Shown here in pieces: positions 26,612-38,400 of a stretch of DNA of 64,000 bases. The notes under the pieces were generated by a model. That model did no database searches. It worked only from the letters and a program-made list of their open reading frames with translations, and was not told the DNA's origin. The stretch covers positions 1 to 64,000 of the forward strand of contig JADZEM010000187.1 of assembly GCA_020850535.1 (NCBI GenBank). Reading direction: 5' to 3'. How positions within the stretch are numbered: the stretch's first letter is position 1; each line of letters starts with the position of its first letter. Made by a program: the position numbers and the translations under genes. This DNA comes from Chloroflexota bacterium (GTDB lineage: Bacteria; Chloroflexota; UBA6077; JACCZL01).

Positions 26612-29328
26612 GCCGACGAGTCGCCCGGGTCGCCTGCGGCGTCCGCGCCGCTCACGAGGTCAGCCAGCGCCATCAGCTCGGCCAGGGCGTCCAGCGGGGA
26701 CATTCGCAACGGCTCGCAGGTGCGGAGGCGGCGCAGCGCCTCGGCCTCGCCGGCGCTCCGCGGGCTGGCCGCCACGCCAGACAGGAGCCGTCCGGGCCGC
26801 GCGGCCTGCCGATCACGGGCCTGCTCCAGGTCGTGCAGGATCTCGGCGGCCCGACGGGCGACCGGCTCCGGCACCCCTGCCAGCCGAGCGACGTGCACGC
26901 CGTAGCTGCGGTCGGCCGCGCCCGGAGCGACTCGGTGCAGGAAGACGACCTGCTGTCCCCGCTCCAGCACCTCGACCTGGAGGCTGGTCACCCCTGGCAG
27001 CTCCTCGGCGAGGTCGGCCAGCTCGTGGTAGTGCGTGGCGAAGAGGGTCTTGCAGCGCAGACGCGGGTTCTCGTGCAGGTGCTCGACGATCGCGCGGGCC
27101 ACGGCGATGCCGTCGAAGGTGCTGGTCCCCCGCCCGATCTCGTCCAGCACCAGCAGGCTGCGCGGCGTGGCGTTGCGGAGGATGTTCGCCGTCTCGATCA
27201 TCTCGACCATGAAGGTGCTGCGCTGGCCGGCGAGGTCGTCCTGCGCTCCCACACGCGCAAAGACCCGGTCGACGATGCTCAGTCGCGCCGACGCCGCCGG
27301 CACGAAGCTGCCGGCCTGCGCCAGCAGCGCGATCAGCGCCACTTGGCGGAGATAGGTCGACTTGCCGGCCATGTTCGGGCCGGTCAGGATGGCGATCACG
27401 CCGTCGGCCACGCCGAGACGGGTGTCGTTCGGCATGAACGCCTCGCGCCCGATGGCCTGCTCCACGACCGGATGTCGCCCGCCGACGATCTCCAGGACGC
27501 CGTCTTCGGAGAGGTCGGGGCGCACGTAGTCGTGGCGGACGGCGGTCTCGGCCAGCCCGGTCAGCGCGTCGAGCCGACCCAGCGCCGCGGCCACGTCGAG
27601 CAGCAGCCGGGCCACCTCGGCGGCGGCGTCCAGCAGCCCGGCGAAGACGGCCCGTTCCAGCCGGACGATCTCCTCCTGGGCATTGCGAGCGCGCAGCTCG
27701 TACTCCTGGAGCTTCGGCGTCACGAACCGCTCGACGCCCGTCATGGTCTGCTTGCGGACGTACTCCAGCCGCTCCAGGTGCTCAGACGCCGTCGTCGCAC
27801 CGGTCTTCTCGCGCTGGTAGTAGTCGGTCGGCTGGGCCAGGGCGGCGCGGCTGACCTCCAGGTAGTAGCCGAAGACGCGGTTGTACCCGACCTTCAGCTG
27901 ACGCAGGCCCGTGCGCTCGCGTTCGCTGCGCTCCAGGTCGGCGATCCACGCTTTGGTGTCGCCAGCCAGCAGGCGGACCTCGTCCAGCTCGGCCGAGCAG
28001 CCGGCCTTGATGACGCCCTCGCCGAACTGCGCGGCCGGCGGATCCTCCACGCACGTCACAATGCGATCAGCCAGCGACTCGAAGCCGGCGGGCATCTCGT
28101 GGAGGTCGGCCAGCAGGCTCGGCACGTCGCCGCGCAGAGCTTCGGCGATGGACGGCAGCCGGCGCACCGCCCTGGCAATCGCCAGTATCTCGCGCGGATT
28201 GAGCGCCCGCTGAGCGGCCCGGCTGGCGAGCCGTTCGAGATCTGGCAGCGCGCTCAAGGTGTCGAGCAGCCCGCCCCGCACCAGGCGGCAGTCCACCAGC
28301 CACCCGACGGCGTCGTGCCGCTCGCGAATCGAGGTGAGATCGAGGAGCGGCTGGGTGAGCCAGCGCCGCAGGGCTCGCGCGCCCATCGCCGTGGCCGTCT
28401 GGTCGATAGCCGCCAGTAGGGAGCCGTCGCGCTGGCCATTGCGAAGGCTCTCGGTCAACTCAAGGCTGCGGCGGGTCGCAGAGTCCAGCACCATCGAGCC
28501 TTCGACCGCGTACAGGTCCAGCCGGTCGAGCAGGCTCAGGGCGGCCGGCAGGTTCTCCTCGACGTACTCCAGCACGGCGGCCGTCGCCCGGCTGGCCAGG
28601 GGCCGCTCTTCCAGGCCGAGGCTCGCCACGGTGGCCGTCTGGAAGTGTCGCCGAAGCCGCTCGACGGCGCGGTGCGGCGCGAACGAGGAGACCGGGCGCG
28701 GGGTGGCGCGCGCACCGGGCGGCAGCAGCGCGGTCATGCTCTGGGCGGCGTCATCCACGTCCTGGGCTGGGATCAGGCACTCGCTCGGCCCGAGCCGCAC
28801 CAGCTCCGAAGCGAGCAGACCCTCCCAGGCGGGGCCACGGACCTCGGTGGCGCTCAACTGGCCGGTGCTGACATCGACCCAGGCCAGCCCGGCCGCGCCC
28901 CGCTCGACTATCGCCGCCGCCAGGAAGTTGTTGGCGCGGGCCGGCAACAGCCCGTCCTCGATCAGCGTGCCCGGCGAGATGACCCGCACGACCTCGCGGC
29001 GCACGAGCCCGCGCGCCGGGACCTCGCCGATCTGGTCGCAGATCGCCACCCGGTGCCCGCGTTCGATCAGCCGCGCGATGTACCCCTCGGCGGCGTGATA
29101 GGGAACGCCGGCCATCGGCGCACGCTCGCCCCGCCCGATGTCGCGGCCGGTCAGGACGATGTCGAGGGTCCGCGCCACCGTCTTCGCATCGTCGTCGAAC
29201 GTCTCGTAGAAGTCGCCGAGGCGGAAGAAGAGGATGGCGTCCGGGTACTTCGCCTTGATGTCGAGATACTGGCGGCGGACCGGCGTCGTCGGCAGGTACT
29301 CTGCCCCCAGCAGCGCGAGCTGATCCAA
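26608..29328 (-). CDS. mutS: DNA mismatch repair protein MutS
   Basis: This 906-aa protein, a normal length for MutS1, recognises mismatches and recruits MutL. The N-terminal mismatch-wedge motif is FFRLGDFYETF. The ATPase has Walker A LTGPNMAGKSTYLRQ, the DDLAGQRSTFMVEM signature, Walker B LLVLDEIGRGTSTFDG and the trans-acting FATHYHEL. The start is a TTG at 29328 with GAGAGG about 8 nt upstream; no better ATG precedes the conserved region. It is followed by mutL with a 4-bp overlap. Confidence 0.97.
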   Translation of the reverse strand: MDQLALLGAEYLPTTPVRRQYLDIKAKYPDAILFFRLGDFYETFDDDAKTVARTLDIVLTGRDIGRGERAPMAGVPYHAAEGYIARLIERGHRVAICDQIGEVPARGLVRREVVRVISPGTLIEDGLLPARANNFLAAAIVERGAAGLAWVDVSTGQLSATEVRGPAWEGLLASELVRLGPSECLIPAQDVDDAAQSMTALLPPGARATPRPVSSFAPHRAVERLRRHFQTATVASLGLEERPLASRATAAVLEYVEENLPAALSLLDRLDLYAVEGSMVLDSATRRSLELTESLRNGQRDGSLLAAIDQTATAMGARALRRWLTQPLLDLTSIRERHDAVGWLVDCRLVRGGLLDTLSALPDLERLASRAAQRALNPREILAIARAVRRLPSIAEALRGDVPSLLADLHEMPAGFESLADRIVTCVEDPPAAQFGEGVIKAGCSAELDEVRLLAGDTKAWIADLERSERERTGLRQLKVGYNRVFGYYLEVSRAALAQPTDYYQREKTGATTASEHLERLEYVRKQTMTGVERFVTPKLQEYELRARNAQEEIVRLERAVFAGLLDAAAEVARLLLDVAAALGRLDALTGLAETAVRHDYVRPDLSEDGVLEIVGGRHPVVEQAIGREAFMPNDTRLGVADGVIAILTGPNMAGKSTYLRQVALIALLAQAGSFVPAASARLSIVDRVFARVGAQDDLAGQRSTFMVEMIETANILRNATPRSLLVLDEIGRGTSTFDGIAVARAIVEHLHENPRLRCKTLFATHYHELADLAEELPGVTSLQVEVLERGQQVVFLHRVAPGAADRSYGVHVARLAGVPEPVARRAAEILHDLEQARDRQAARPGRLLSGVAASPRSAGEAEALRRLRTCEPLRMSPLDALAELMALADLVSGADAAGDPGDSSA

Positions 29329-29414
29329 CGGCCGAACCTCTCGTCAGCAGGGTAACTCGGTCCGGAGTATACGGCCGGACCGGGAACGGGTCGCATCACT
29401 TCTGGGCCACAACC

Positions 29415-29471
29415 AGGGCGATTGCCTGCTGGTCCTGATGTGCAGCCGCGTCGGGGCTTGAAAGCCCCGAC
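29415..29471. repeat. Interspersed repeat copy 2 with hairpin
   Basis: CAGGGCGATTGCCTG begins a unit ending in the near-perfect palindrome GTCGGGGCTT (29450-29459), GA, AAGCCCCGAC (29462-29471). It shares its first block and its GTCGGGGC hairpin with the copy beyond mutL, so the mutSL operon is bracketed by two copies. The remaining 29329-29724 gap shows no gene. Confidence 0.65.
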
Positions 29472-29724
29472 CGCTCGTTTGACAACGCTTCGGGAACACT
29501 GACAATCATGCAATGTCCCTGGGACCACAACCACGCCGCGATCCGGGGCGCCCCCCGCATGGGTGGTAAGCATCGCGCTTCCGCGATCTTACTCAGAATA
29601 ATGTTGCGCCGATCAAATCGAGATGGTACGATCCGCGCGAGGCCCGGTCCTCACGTTGCCGTGGCGAGGCACGGCCCTTGCTCGTTGCTGGCAGCACAGT
29701 CTGGGCATCGTGGAGCGTGGCTGC

Positions 29725-30384
29725 ATGTCGATACTGGTGGCGGTCCAGCAGCGGGTGCCAGTCGATCTTATCGGATCGCATCTCGACAACGTCCGTGAGG
29801 AGTTCGCCACCTCGGCCTACGCCCAGCCTGGACGCGTCCACGAACGAGTCTTCCAGTCGCTGCAGGATCCCGGCCACCTGCTGTCCGTCTGCGAGTGGCG
29901 CGACGAATCCGAGTTGCAGTCGTATCTGGGCCCGCCCGAGGAGCGCCTGTCGGATGGGATCGGCCACGGCACGCGACGCATCTGGCAGCTCTTCCGGCTG
30001 CGCCATGTAGCCCACATGGCCCAACGCGTGGCCGTCGTCGCCTGCGCCATCATCAGTGGGCCGCCGGTCGGCGCCGGTTCCCTCGCGCAGGTCGGGCTCA
30101 GTCGCTCGCGGCAGACGTTCCAACAGCAGGCGGGGCTGGTGTCGGTCGAGCTGTATCGTCTGGGCGACGCTGGCAACCGTTTCCTCTCGATCCACGGCTG
30201 GCGCTCGCTGGACGACCTCCTGGCGTTCATGGCGGCGCACGGCGACGCTATCAACAATGAGCTGCACGAGCACGAGGCGACTATCGAGCGGTTCGCCGGC
30301 ACCGTGGCGGCCGAGTTTGGCGCGGCCAGCCCGTGGGAGGCGGCCAGCTCACCGCCCTGGATGCCGCGCGGCGAGCTGTCCTGA
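29725..30384 (+). CDS. Two-domain dimeric alpha-beta barrel protein (ABM-like)
   Basis: This 219-aa protein has two similar halves, each about 100 residues with the beta-alpha pattern of antibiotic-biosynthesis-monooxygenase/Dabb folds. The first runs from MSILVAVQQRVPVDL through HERVFQSLQDPGHLLSVCEW; the second through VSVELYRLGDAGNRFLSIHGW. The parallel LLSVCEW and LSIHGW strands and the following acidic helices suggest an internal duplication. The start ATG 29725 has GTGGAGC about 9 nt upstream; the frame is open upstream but with poor coding character. Substrate or heme/quinone binding is unknown. Confidence 0.6.
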   Translation: MSILVAVQQRVPVDLIGSHLDNVREEFATSAYAQPGRVHERVFQSLQDPGHLLSVCEWRDESELQSYLGPPEERLSDGIGHGTRRIWQLFRLRHVAHMAQRVAVVACAIISGPPVGAGSLAQVGLSRSRQTFQQQAGLVSVELYRLGDAGNRFLSIHGWRSLDDLLAFMAAHGDAINNELHEHEATIERFAGTVAAEFGAASPWEAASSPPWMPRGELS

Positions 30385-30409
30385 CCGGCGCGGTCGGTGC
30401 GCCGACTCG

Positions 30410-32125
30410 CTACGTGCCGGCCGGCCGCCACGCCACGAGGTGAATGTCCGCCCGGCGGCGGCCCTGCCAGACGTTCGGGCGCACCCGGTACAGCACGTCC
30501 ACCAGTTGCCCCCGCGACGGACCGTCGGCGGCCCCGTCGAAGGCGATCCCCGAGAGCATCCGGTTGTTCTCGTCCCGCAGCCTGAGACGCAGGTGCCGCT
30601 CTTTGGCCACCTTCGCCTCGGCCACTTCCAGCGACAGCGACTCGAAGAGCGGCTCGGGTGCGCCGTGGCCGAACGGACCGAGGCGTCCCAGCCCGTCGAG
30701 GAGGTCTTCGTCCACCGAGGCCGGGCGCAGCCAGGCGTCCGCCACCAGCGCCTCGACGGCGTTTGGATCGGCGGGCATCGCGGCGACCGCCTCGGCGAAG
30801 GTCTGCCGAAACGCCGCCAGATTGGCAGCCTCAATCGAGAATCCTGCCGCGCCCTGGTGGCCGCCGTAGCGAGCCAGCAGGTGCGCACCGGCCGCGACGG
30901 CGGCCACGGCGCTCAGCCCTTTCGGCGCGCGCACCGACGCCCGGCACAGTCCGCTCGCGGCCTCGACGACGGCGACGGGCTTCCCCAGCTCCTCGCAGAG
31001 CCGAACGGCCACCAGGCCGAGCAGGCCCGACGGATAGCCGGACTGGACCACGATCCCCGGCGCGGCAGCCTCACCGGACGCCAGCAGCCGCGCGCGCGCA
31101 TCGTCCAGCGCCGCGGCGCTCAGCTCACGCCGCTCGGCGTTCATCGCTTCGAGCTGATCCGCGAGATCGTCGGCATCCACGGGGTCCGTGGTCGCCAGCA
31201 GTTGCTGGGTGAGCGCCGCGTCGGCAAGCCGCCCGGCGGCATTGAGGCGTGGCGCGATCTTGAACGAGATGTCCTCCGCTTCGATCCACGGGCGCGTGAG
31301 GCCGGCCCGCCGGAACAGCGCAGCAAGTCCGGCCGGGGGCTTCGCGTTGAGCGCGCGCAGGCCGTGCCGCACGATGCCGCGATTCTCACCCACCAGCGGC
31401 ATGACGTCGGAGACGGTGCCGAGCGCCGCCAACCCGAGGAGCGTCGGCTCCAGGGCGGCCCGTGTGGCGGGGTCCAGGCGACGCTCGGCCAGGGTCAGCG
31501 CCACCATCAACGCCACGCCCGCGCCGGCCAGCTCCTTGAAAGGGTACGGGCAGTCCGGCCGGTGCGGGTTCACCACGGCGACGGCGCTCGGCAGCTCGGC
31601 CGAGAGCGCGTGGTGATCCGTGACCACCACGTCAAGCCCGACGGCGTTGGCCGCTGCGACCTCGGCGGCAGCGGTGACGCCGCAGTCCACCGTGACCACC
31701 AGGGCTGCGCCGCCCTCGGCCAGCCGACGCAGCACGTCGGCGTTCAGCCCGTAGCCGTCGCGCTCGCGGTGCGGGATGTAGACCTTCACCCGCCCACCCA
31801 GCGCTTCGAGTGTTCGCTGGAGGATGGTCGCGCCGCTCAGGCCGTCCACGTCGTAGTCGCCGTAGACGACGATCGGGTCGTGCGCGTCGAGGGCGCGCTC
31901 GATCCGCTGCACGGCGGCCCGTAAGCCGGCCATCCCGTCGAGCGCCGGCGCCAGCGGGCGGGCCGGCTCCAGAAACTGGCTGGCGTCAGCGGGGACGGAC
32001 AGGCCTCGATGCAGCAGCAGTTGAGCCAGCAGCGGCGACCCAACCTCGAGCGCCTGGAGATCCGGCAGCGACGCACGGCGACGACGCGTCCACGCGCGCC
32101 TGAGGAGTGGTTGACCGTCTGCCAC
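30410..32125 (-). CDS. recJ: Single-stranded-DNA exonuclease RecJ
   Basis: This DHH/DHHA1 phosphoesterase of about 571 aa degrades single-stranded DNA 5' to 3' in recombination and mismatch repair. Motifs seen are YGDYDVDGLSGATIL (about residue 90), TVDCGVTAAAE, VVTDHHAL (about 168) and the DHHA1 YGGHQGAAGFSIE (about 419). I use GTG 32125, which has GGGAG 10 nt upstream; the frame extends to a GTG at 32176 without a ribosome binding site, so the start is uncertain. It lies near mutSL, consistent with a repair neighbourhood, and is convergent with the ABM-like gene. Confidence 0.93.
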   Translation of the reverse strand: MADGQPLLRRAWTRRRRASLPDLQALEVGSPLLAQLLLHRGLSVPADASQFLEPARPLAPALDGMAGLRAAVQRIERALDAHDPIVVYGDYDVDGLSGATILQRTLEALGGRVKVYIPHRERDGYGLNADVLRRLAEGGAALVVTVDCGVTAAAEVAAANAVGLDVVVTDHHALSAELPSAVAVVNPHRPDCPYPFKELAGAGVALMVALTLAERRLDPATRAALEPTLLGLAALGTVSDVMPLVGENRGIVRHGLRALNAKPPAGLAALFRRAGLTRPWIEAEDISFKIAPRLNAAGRLADAALTQQLLATTDPVDADDLADQLEAMNAERRELSAAALDDARARLLASGEAAAPGIVVQSGYPSGLLGLVAVRLCEELGKPVAVVEAASGLCRASVRAPKGLSAVAAVAAGAHLLARYGGHQGAAGFSIEAANLAAFRQTFAEAVAAMPADPNAVEALVADAWLRPASVDEDLLDGLGRLGPFGHGAPEPLFESLSLEVAEAKVAKERHLRLRLRDENNRMLSGIAFDGAADGPSRGQLVDVLYRVRPNVWQGRRRADIHLVAWRPAGT

Positions 32126-32236
32126 GTCTACGATGCTCCCATTTCGGTCGGTCCGGCCCTCGCCGTTGCTTGACACTCAGTGGCGGCCCGCCTACCCTCA
32201 TGAGGCAGGTTGGCGCGGGCCGGCCGTAGCGCAGTG

Positions 32237-32512
32237 ATGTTGGATCCAATGCTCGCTCTTCTGCCACCGTGGCTGCTGATCGCGCCGCTGATCGGCGTGA
32301 TCCATGGCGCGCTGCTCTTCTTGATTGTGGGGCGTCGCGCGGCCAGCCTGCCGATCTACCTGGCGCTCGGGGTCGCGGCAGCCTCCGCGATGCAGGCCCT
32401 GCAGATTATCCCGCCTGGGCCGCCGCCGCTCTCCATCGGCGAGGTGCACCTCGTCGCGACGACGGCCGCCACCTGGACGGTGATCCTGGCCTGCCGGGCT
32501 GCCGGACTGTAG
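32237..32512 (+). CDS. Small integral membrane protein
   Basis: A 91-aa hydrophobic protein with three likely membrane helices: LALLPPWLLIAPLIGVIH into GALLFLIV, SLPIYLALGVAAASAMQAL, and VATTAATWTVILACRAAG. It is divergent from recJ. No family is recognised and no strong ribosome binding site is visible; ATG 32237 or 32249 could be used. The hydrophobic pattern makes it more than a chance frame. Confidence 0.55.
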   Translation: MLDPMLALLPPWLLIAPLIGVIHGALLFLIVGRRAASLPIYLALGVAAASAMQALQIIPPGPPPLSIGEVHLVATTAATWTVILACRAAGL

Positions 32513-32600
32513 GCGCAACCGGCCCCGCTCGGTGCGTCAAGCGGCACCACGGCGCCTGTCCGATGAAGCCCGCCTCGTGATGCCCACGGGTCGATCCGCG

Positions 32601-32660
32601 CAGGGCAATTGCATGTGCACCGGTGTTCTCAGAACGTCGTGAGATGCGCAGTCGGGGGTC
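32601..32660. repeat. Interspersed repeat copy 3 (half-site)
   Basis: CAGGGCAATTGCATGTGC, then GGTGTTC and CGTCGTGAGA(T)GCGC, then GTCGGGG, parallels copy 1 (24848-24905) over about 58 bp at roughly three-quarters identity. The right arm of the hairpin is missing. A shorter related piece (CAGGGCGATTGTA) occurs near 34825. Confidence 0.6.
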
Positions 32661-32784
32661 AACTCTGGTTTCCGGTAACTCAGGCGACGTCCGAGTGAGC
32701 AGGGATCATGGGAGATGCGCTCGCAGGAGCGGGGACGGGCGAGCGCGGGCGCTGCTGGCCGTGCCGAGAGATGCTCCTACACCG

Positions 32785-33610
32785 AGGCAGCGGGATCGCT
32801 CGTGGTGCCACACCGGGCTGGCCAAGCAGCGGCGCAAGCACGGCGAGGTCGAGGTCCACGATCCGGACGCGACCGTAAACAGGGGCTGATCGAGAAAGCG
32901 TACACGCAAACCGAAGTGGCGCTCTAGACGCAAGATGAGGCTGGGCCGTACCGGGCCAGCCAGGAGCCAGTTGGGCGCCGGTCGGGAAGCCAGCGCTCCA
33001 GCCCCAGGAATACTACCGTGGCGGAACGGCCAACTTGCTGACGCTGTTGCGCCCCGCGACCGGCGAGGTCCGCGCGAAAGGCGTCACGCACGCGACGAAT
33101 GCGGTCGCGCACCCCTGGCTCCATGCCGAATTGACCGAGGTGCTCGCATCGCTCGCGCCCGTCACCATCCCAGAAGGCGACCGGTCGCCCCTGGCCCGCT
33201 GGAAAACCTGGCTCGGCCACGAGCCGACCGCGCCGCTGCCACCACTCCGACTCCTCTTGATCTGGGACAACCCGACCGGCCATCTGAGCTGGTCGATCAT
33301 CCGCTGGCTGTTCCATCATGGCATCATGCCACGGTACACGCCCGTCAGCGGCTCCTGGCTCAACCTGGCCGAGTCGATCCAACGGATCATCGTCCGCCGC
33401 GCCCTCGTCGGCCAGCATCCCCAGTCCCCGGGGACGAGTTGATCACCTGGCTCAATGACACCGTTGATTCAACGATACCGTGGCGGGTTGGAACGCCAAC
33501 CCGACCCCCTTCGTCGGCACCGCAAGCGGTACGAGCATCGCCAACGCGCTCGTCAACGGCGATGGGGCGGCCCACCAGCCGCCCCGGTCGACGTTCAACC
33601 ATTTGCAGCG
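32785..33610 (+). pseudogene. IS630-family transposase, frameshifted remnant
   Basis: Pieces of one transposase appear in successive frames. RDRSWCHTGLAKQRRKHGEVEV followed by HDPD is near 32790-32870. GLIEKAYTQTEVAL ends at a stop at 32925. [20 protein letters not shown] starts near 32970, then [14 protein letters not shown]. The DDE C-terminus follows: [20 protein letters not shown] and [21 protein letters not shown] up to about 33440. A last piece, WNANPTPFV, is near 33485. At least three frame changes and a stop make it inactive. The N-terminal helix-turn-helix region is missing or too decayed to see. Confidence 0.82.
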
Positions 33611-33617
33611 TGACCCA

Positions 33618-34701
<1,084 letters not shown>

Positions 34702-34885
34702 TTATGTCGGGTCAAGTCAGACGAGATGCTCACCGCCATTCGGCCGAAAGGTTGAACTCGCTGCTCTGCCCTCTCAACTGCATTCTGCCAGACGGCTGAG
34801 GCCAGTCACCACGTCACCAGGGCAGGGCGATTGTATAGTCTTTTGTCAAGTAAGGGTCGGAAGGGACGATCCTGCGGCCTGCTCC

Positions 34886-34923
34886 GGAGGGTCGTGAGCA
34901 GGAGGGTCGTGAGCAGGAGGGTA
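34886..34923 (+). repeat. 15-bp tandem repeat, about 2.5 copies
   Basis: GGAGGGTCGTGAGCA occurs at 34886-34900 and 34901-34915 and begins a third time (GGAGGGTA) at 34916. Each unit contains a ribosome-binding-like GGAGG. The last lies about 7 nt before the ATG (34927) of the ISAs1-like remnant. It looks like slippage of the ribosome binding region. Confidence 0.7.
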
Positions 34924-34926
34924 TCG

Positions 34927-35330
34927 ATGCCAAACCTGCCAGCGACGAGTGTGAGCGAGTACTTCAGCGGGCTGACGGACCCGCGTCGGGATCATCTGAA
35001 AGTGCACCGGCTGATCGATATCGTGACGACCACGCTGTGCGCGGTGATCCGTGGGGCGGACGGCTGGGTCGAGGTGGAGACGCTCGAGCAGGCCAAGGAG
35101 GCCTGGCCGCGCACGTTTCTGGAGTTGCCGGGCGGGATTCCGTCGCACGACACGTTTGGTCGGGTGTTTGCTCGGCTCGATCCCGAGGAACTCCGACGGC
35201 GCTTTCTGGGTTGGGTGTCGGCGGTGGCTGGCCCTCCAGGTACCCAAGGTCGTGGCGATCGCTGGCAAGACGCTGCGCGGATCCCATGATCGGCACCGTG
35301 GCACGAGTGCCCTGCAGCGGTGCCGCATTT
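34927..35330 (+). pseudogene. ISAs1-family transposase, truncated and frameshifted
   Basis: The ATG at 34927 opens SVSEYFSGLTDPRRDH, then HRLIDIVTTTLCAVIRGADGW and SHDTFGRVFARLDPEELRRRF, which is the N-terminal DDE-associated domain of ISAs1 transposases. Near 35235 the frame shifts. LALQVPKVVAIAGKTLRGSHD continues in another frame and sequence similarity stops by about 35330, so most of the catalytic domain is lost. The Asp expected in AIDGKTLRGS is Ala here. It is inactive. Confidence 0.82.
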
Positions 35331-35387
35331 GACAGCCTCGCCCCCTCCTGGTCAAGCGTCCCCAACACGGCATGGCTCGGAGCACCT

Positions 35388-35396
35388 TGGTATAAT
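35388..35396 (+). promoter_or_regulatory. Extended -10 promoter for the sugar operon
   Basis: TGGTATAAT at 35388-35396 is a perfect -10 hexamer with the TGn extension. No -35 match is found 16-18 bp upstream, which suits an extended -10 promoter. Transcription would start near 35403, about 88 nt before the TTG start of the membrane protein. It lies just after the ISAs1 remnant. Confidence 0.55.
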
Positions 35397-35490
35397 CCCG
35401 TGCGCTGCCAGCTGCTAGGGCTGGTTCTCAGCGCCATAGTTCCGGCAGGCAGATGGGACTTCAGCGCGTGGTACTGACAAGGAGAAACGC

Positions 35491-38400
35491 TTGCTCCCGC
35501 TTGTCCTAACACTTGCGCTGTTCGCCTTCTGGCTTCTCACCGGCTTCGGCGCCATCACGGCACTCCACACACAGCGAAACACCGTACAGAGTCTGCTCCT
35601 CGCGCCGTCCGTTGGTGTCTGCCTGATTGTCCTCCCGACGTTCTGGCTTAGCCGTGCCAGCCTCCCGGTGTCGAGCTTTAGCGTTGTTCTCGGAATCGGG
35701 CTGCTGCTACTCAGTGCATTTGCTTGTTGGCACTCGTGCCGACTCCGTTCGGTCGCACGGCTTCGGCCACCCGTACGCGCCTACCTGCCGTTTGTCGTTG
35801 TCTTTGTCGGTGCCCTTATCCTGACGGGTCGTCCACTCTTCAACTTTGACTTCGACTGGGTCAGCTACGCCAACGACGACATGGCGAACTACGTTCTCGA
35901 CGCCCAACGTCTGGAGGACTTCGGCTGGCTCAGACCGCCCGATGTCACGACGATCACAGACGGTAGAGACTACAGTCAGTTGTATTGGTACTTCGCCCTC
36001 GAAGGCAGCCGCCCCGGTAGTCAGCTGATCCTCGCGTGGGTCATGAGCCTGACGGGTCTCTCAGGTCATGAGGCATTCATGCCGGTCATCTTGGCGCTGG
36101 ATCTGGTGCTGATCAGCGCCGCTGGTGGCCTGATGCTCCAGGCGCGTCGATTTCGGCTCGCTGCGCTGCTGACCTGCCTACTTCTAAGCCTGTCGGCGCT
36201 GAACAGCCTCGGCGTGCTCTATCAGTTGATTGCCCAGGTCACGGGCATCGGTACACTCGCCGCCACTGCAACCCTGCTATTGCAGCCACTCACACGACGC
36301 ATAACGGCAGTAGTAGCCATCCGCCAGGGGATCCTGCTCGCTATCCTTGCGGCTGGACTCCTCGTTCTGTACCCGGAGATTACGCCGTTCCTTGGTGCTG
36401 CCTACGTCTTCTATATCGCCGCCATGATGGTTCGTAGTCGCTCGCTTGCGGTGTCGAGAATGGTCCTCGTCGAGACTGCCACCACCGCCGGCCTTGGCAC
36501 GGTTCTTCTCAACACTTATCTGGTTTCCTCGATTGGATATCTCTTGAAACAGTTCGGCTTCGCCACAGGAGACAGCAATGTCCTCGGCGTGTCAGATCTT
36601 GTTTTCCCATACTACTTGGTCCCAAGTGGACTTGCCAACCTGTGGGGTCTGCAGGTGCTCTCAGAGCTACCCGGGGAGCCGTGGCTGACGACCACAATCA
36701 TCACCGGTGCCATGCTGACTATCGCAGCTATCTGTTGTTCGCTTCTGAGCACCTGGCGAGGTCATCCTGTTGGACCTATCACATTGGCAATGACTCTCGT
36801 GGCCTTCCAGCTATTCTGGAAATATAACGACTTTGGCCTGTACAAGCTTGCCATGTTTGCGCAACCATTCATACTCGGTTCACTTGTTGTTACCTGGGTG
36901 AGCATGAATCGAAACCGCTTACTGCAGATTATTCCGCTACTACTACTTGGGATTATAGGCATACCAGCTCAGTATACTTACGTAGAGGCTAGTAAAGGAT
37001 CTGGTTTGGGCTTCGTCTCTATTGTAAATGCATCACCGGGGCGTATTAATAGAGAATTCCAAGATCACTTGCAGAGAATTGATCGAAGTAATGACCCCCA
37101 GATATTGCTTGATACATCAAATATAGTACTGGCAAAATTTCAGTCAATATATTCCAGGGGTATTCGTACGCAATTTGGAAGCCGAAACTTCTTCTTTACA
37201 CTAATGAATGTTCCTATTTCTCCAATCATTGGCTCCAACCTCGTACAGTCATCAGTTTCGCTTGCGCAAACTCTCAAATCCGAACAGATTATTGCCAGCT
37301 TCCCGTGGTTTATTGATAGTACAGACTTCAGTAGTGAAGTTCTCAGAATTGAAGGTGATCCACAAGAATTTACCATTAATACACTAGGACAAAGCGGCCC
37401 TTCAATCTCCTCGTGTGACTACATTGTCGGAACAACCCGACGCGTGAATTTTCTGAACGGGAGGTCTTTCCCCGGTGCTCCGAACGAGAGCTTCTTCTCG
37501 GAACCATGTAGCTCGGTTCATAATTTCTTAATCTTTGTAGACTCGGTTCTCGGGCGTCACTACTATAATTTCAACGTTAGGCCCGAATTCGTTGGAATTA
37601 ATCAACTAGAATCGGATCCACTTAGAAATGGCAGGGCCTTCGCCGGCATAGGCAGACGGGTTTTACTCCAAGTCATGCAGCCGACCAGCGGGCCACGCTT
37701 AATGATCGACCTAACCGCGACCCTCAAGAATGACAGTGACAATCGTCTGCCCCCAGCCTTGGTTATTGGCTCAGACCGGCAGCCGCTCCCCATTGTCGGT
37801 CGGGGATCCGCCCGTGTCTTCTCGGACCCGGTCATGCCGGCAAGCATCGCTGATCGCAACTTTATCGGGCTGGATATGGGCATTGAGGGTCAGCGCTTCC
37901 CGTCTCATCGCGCTGGTGTCATGGCTCTCTATGGGCGCGATGTTCGTTTCGACAGGCGCTCTCTCACGGCATTCGTACGAGACATCTCGCTAGTGTCCGA
38001 GGAGGAGTATCAGGAACTCGCTCCGCCGAGCATCCTGACCGACTTTGCCAAGGATCTGGCCAACGCTGACGTCGAGTACTCCGGACTGTACGAGGATGGC
38101 TGGATCTCTGAAGCCGCGTTCGTCGGTCTCACCCAGCCGGAAGTGCGAGTAAACGTGGTTGCCAGAGGAGAAGTCCCATCTATTGACAATCCGGACTTCT
38201 CCACCGAGCTTCGTCTGTTAGTGGATGGCCAGGAAGTCGCCCGCCGCGTACTCAAGCCCGGTCAGTTCGAGATATGGGCGCCTGTGCCCTCTGGTAGTGG
38301 TCGTCGCCGCATCGAGCTGCGCTTTTCTGAGTTTCAGCGCCTCGGTGGCAATGATGGGCGTCCAGTCGCAGCGCTAATGCACACCATTGGTTTCGAGCCC

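Noticed and set aside
25676-28419. Long plus-strand frames across mutL and mutS
   Set aside because: They are antisense to two unmistakable mismatch-repair genes and have no motifs.
35329-35334. TTGACA as the -35 of the sugar operon promoter
   Set aside because: It is 56 bp upstream of the TATAAT, far beyond usable spacing.
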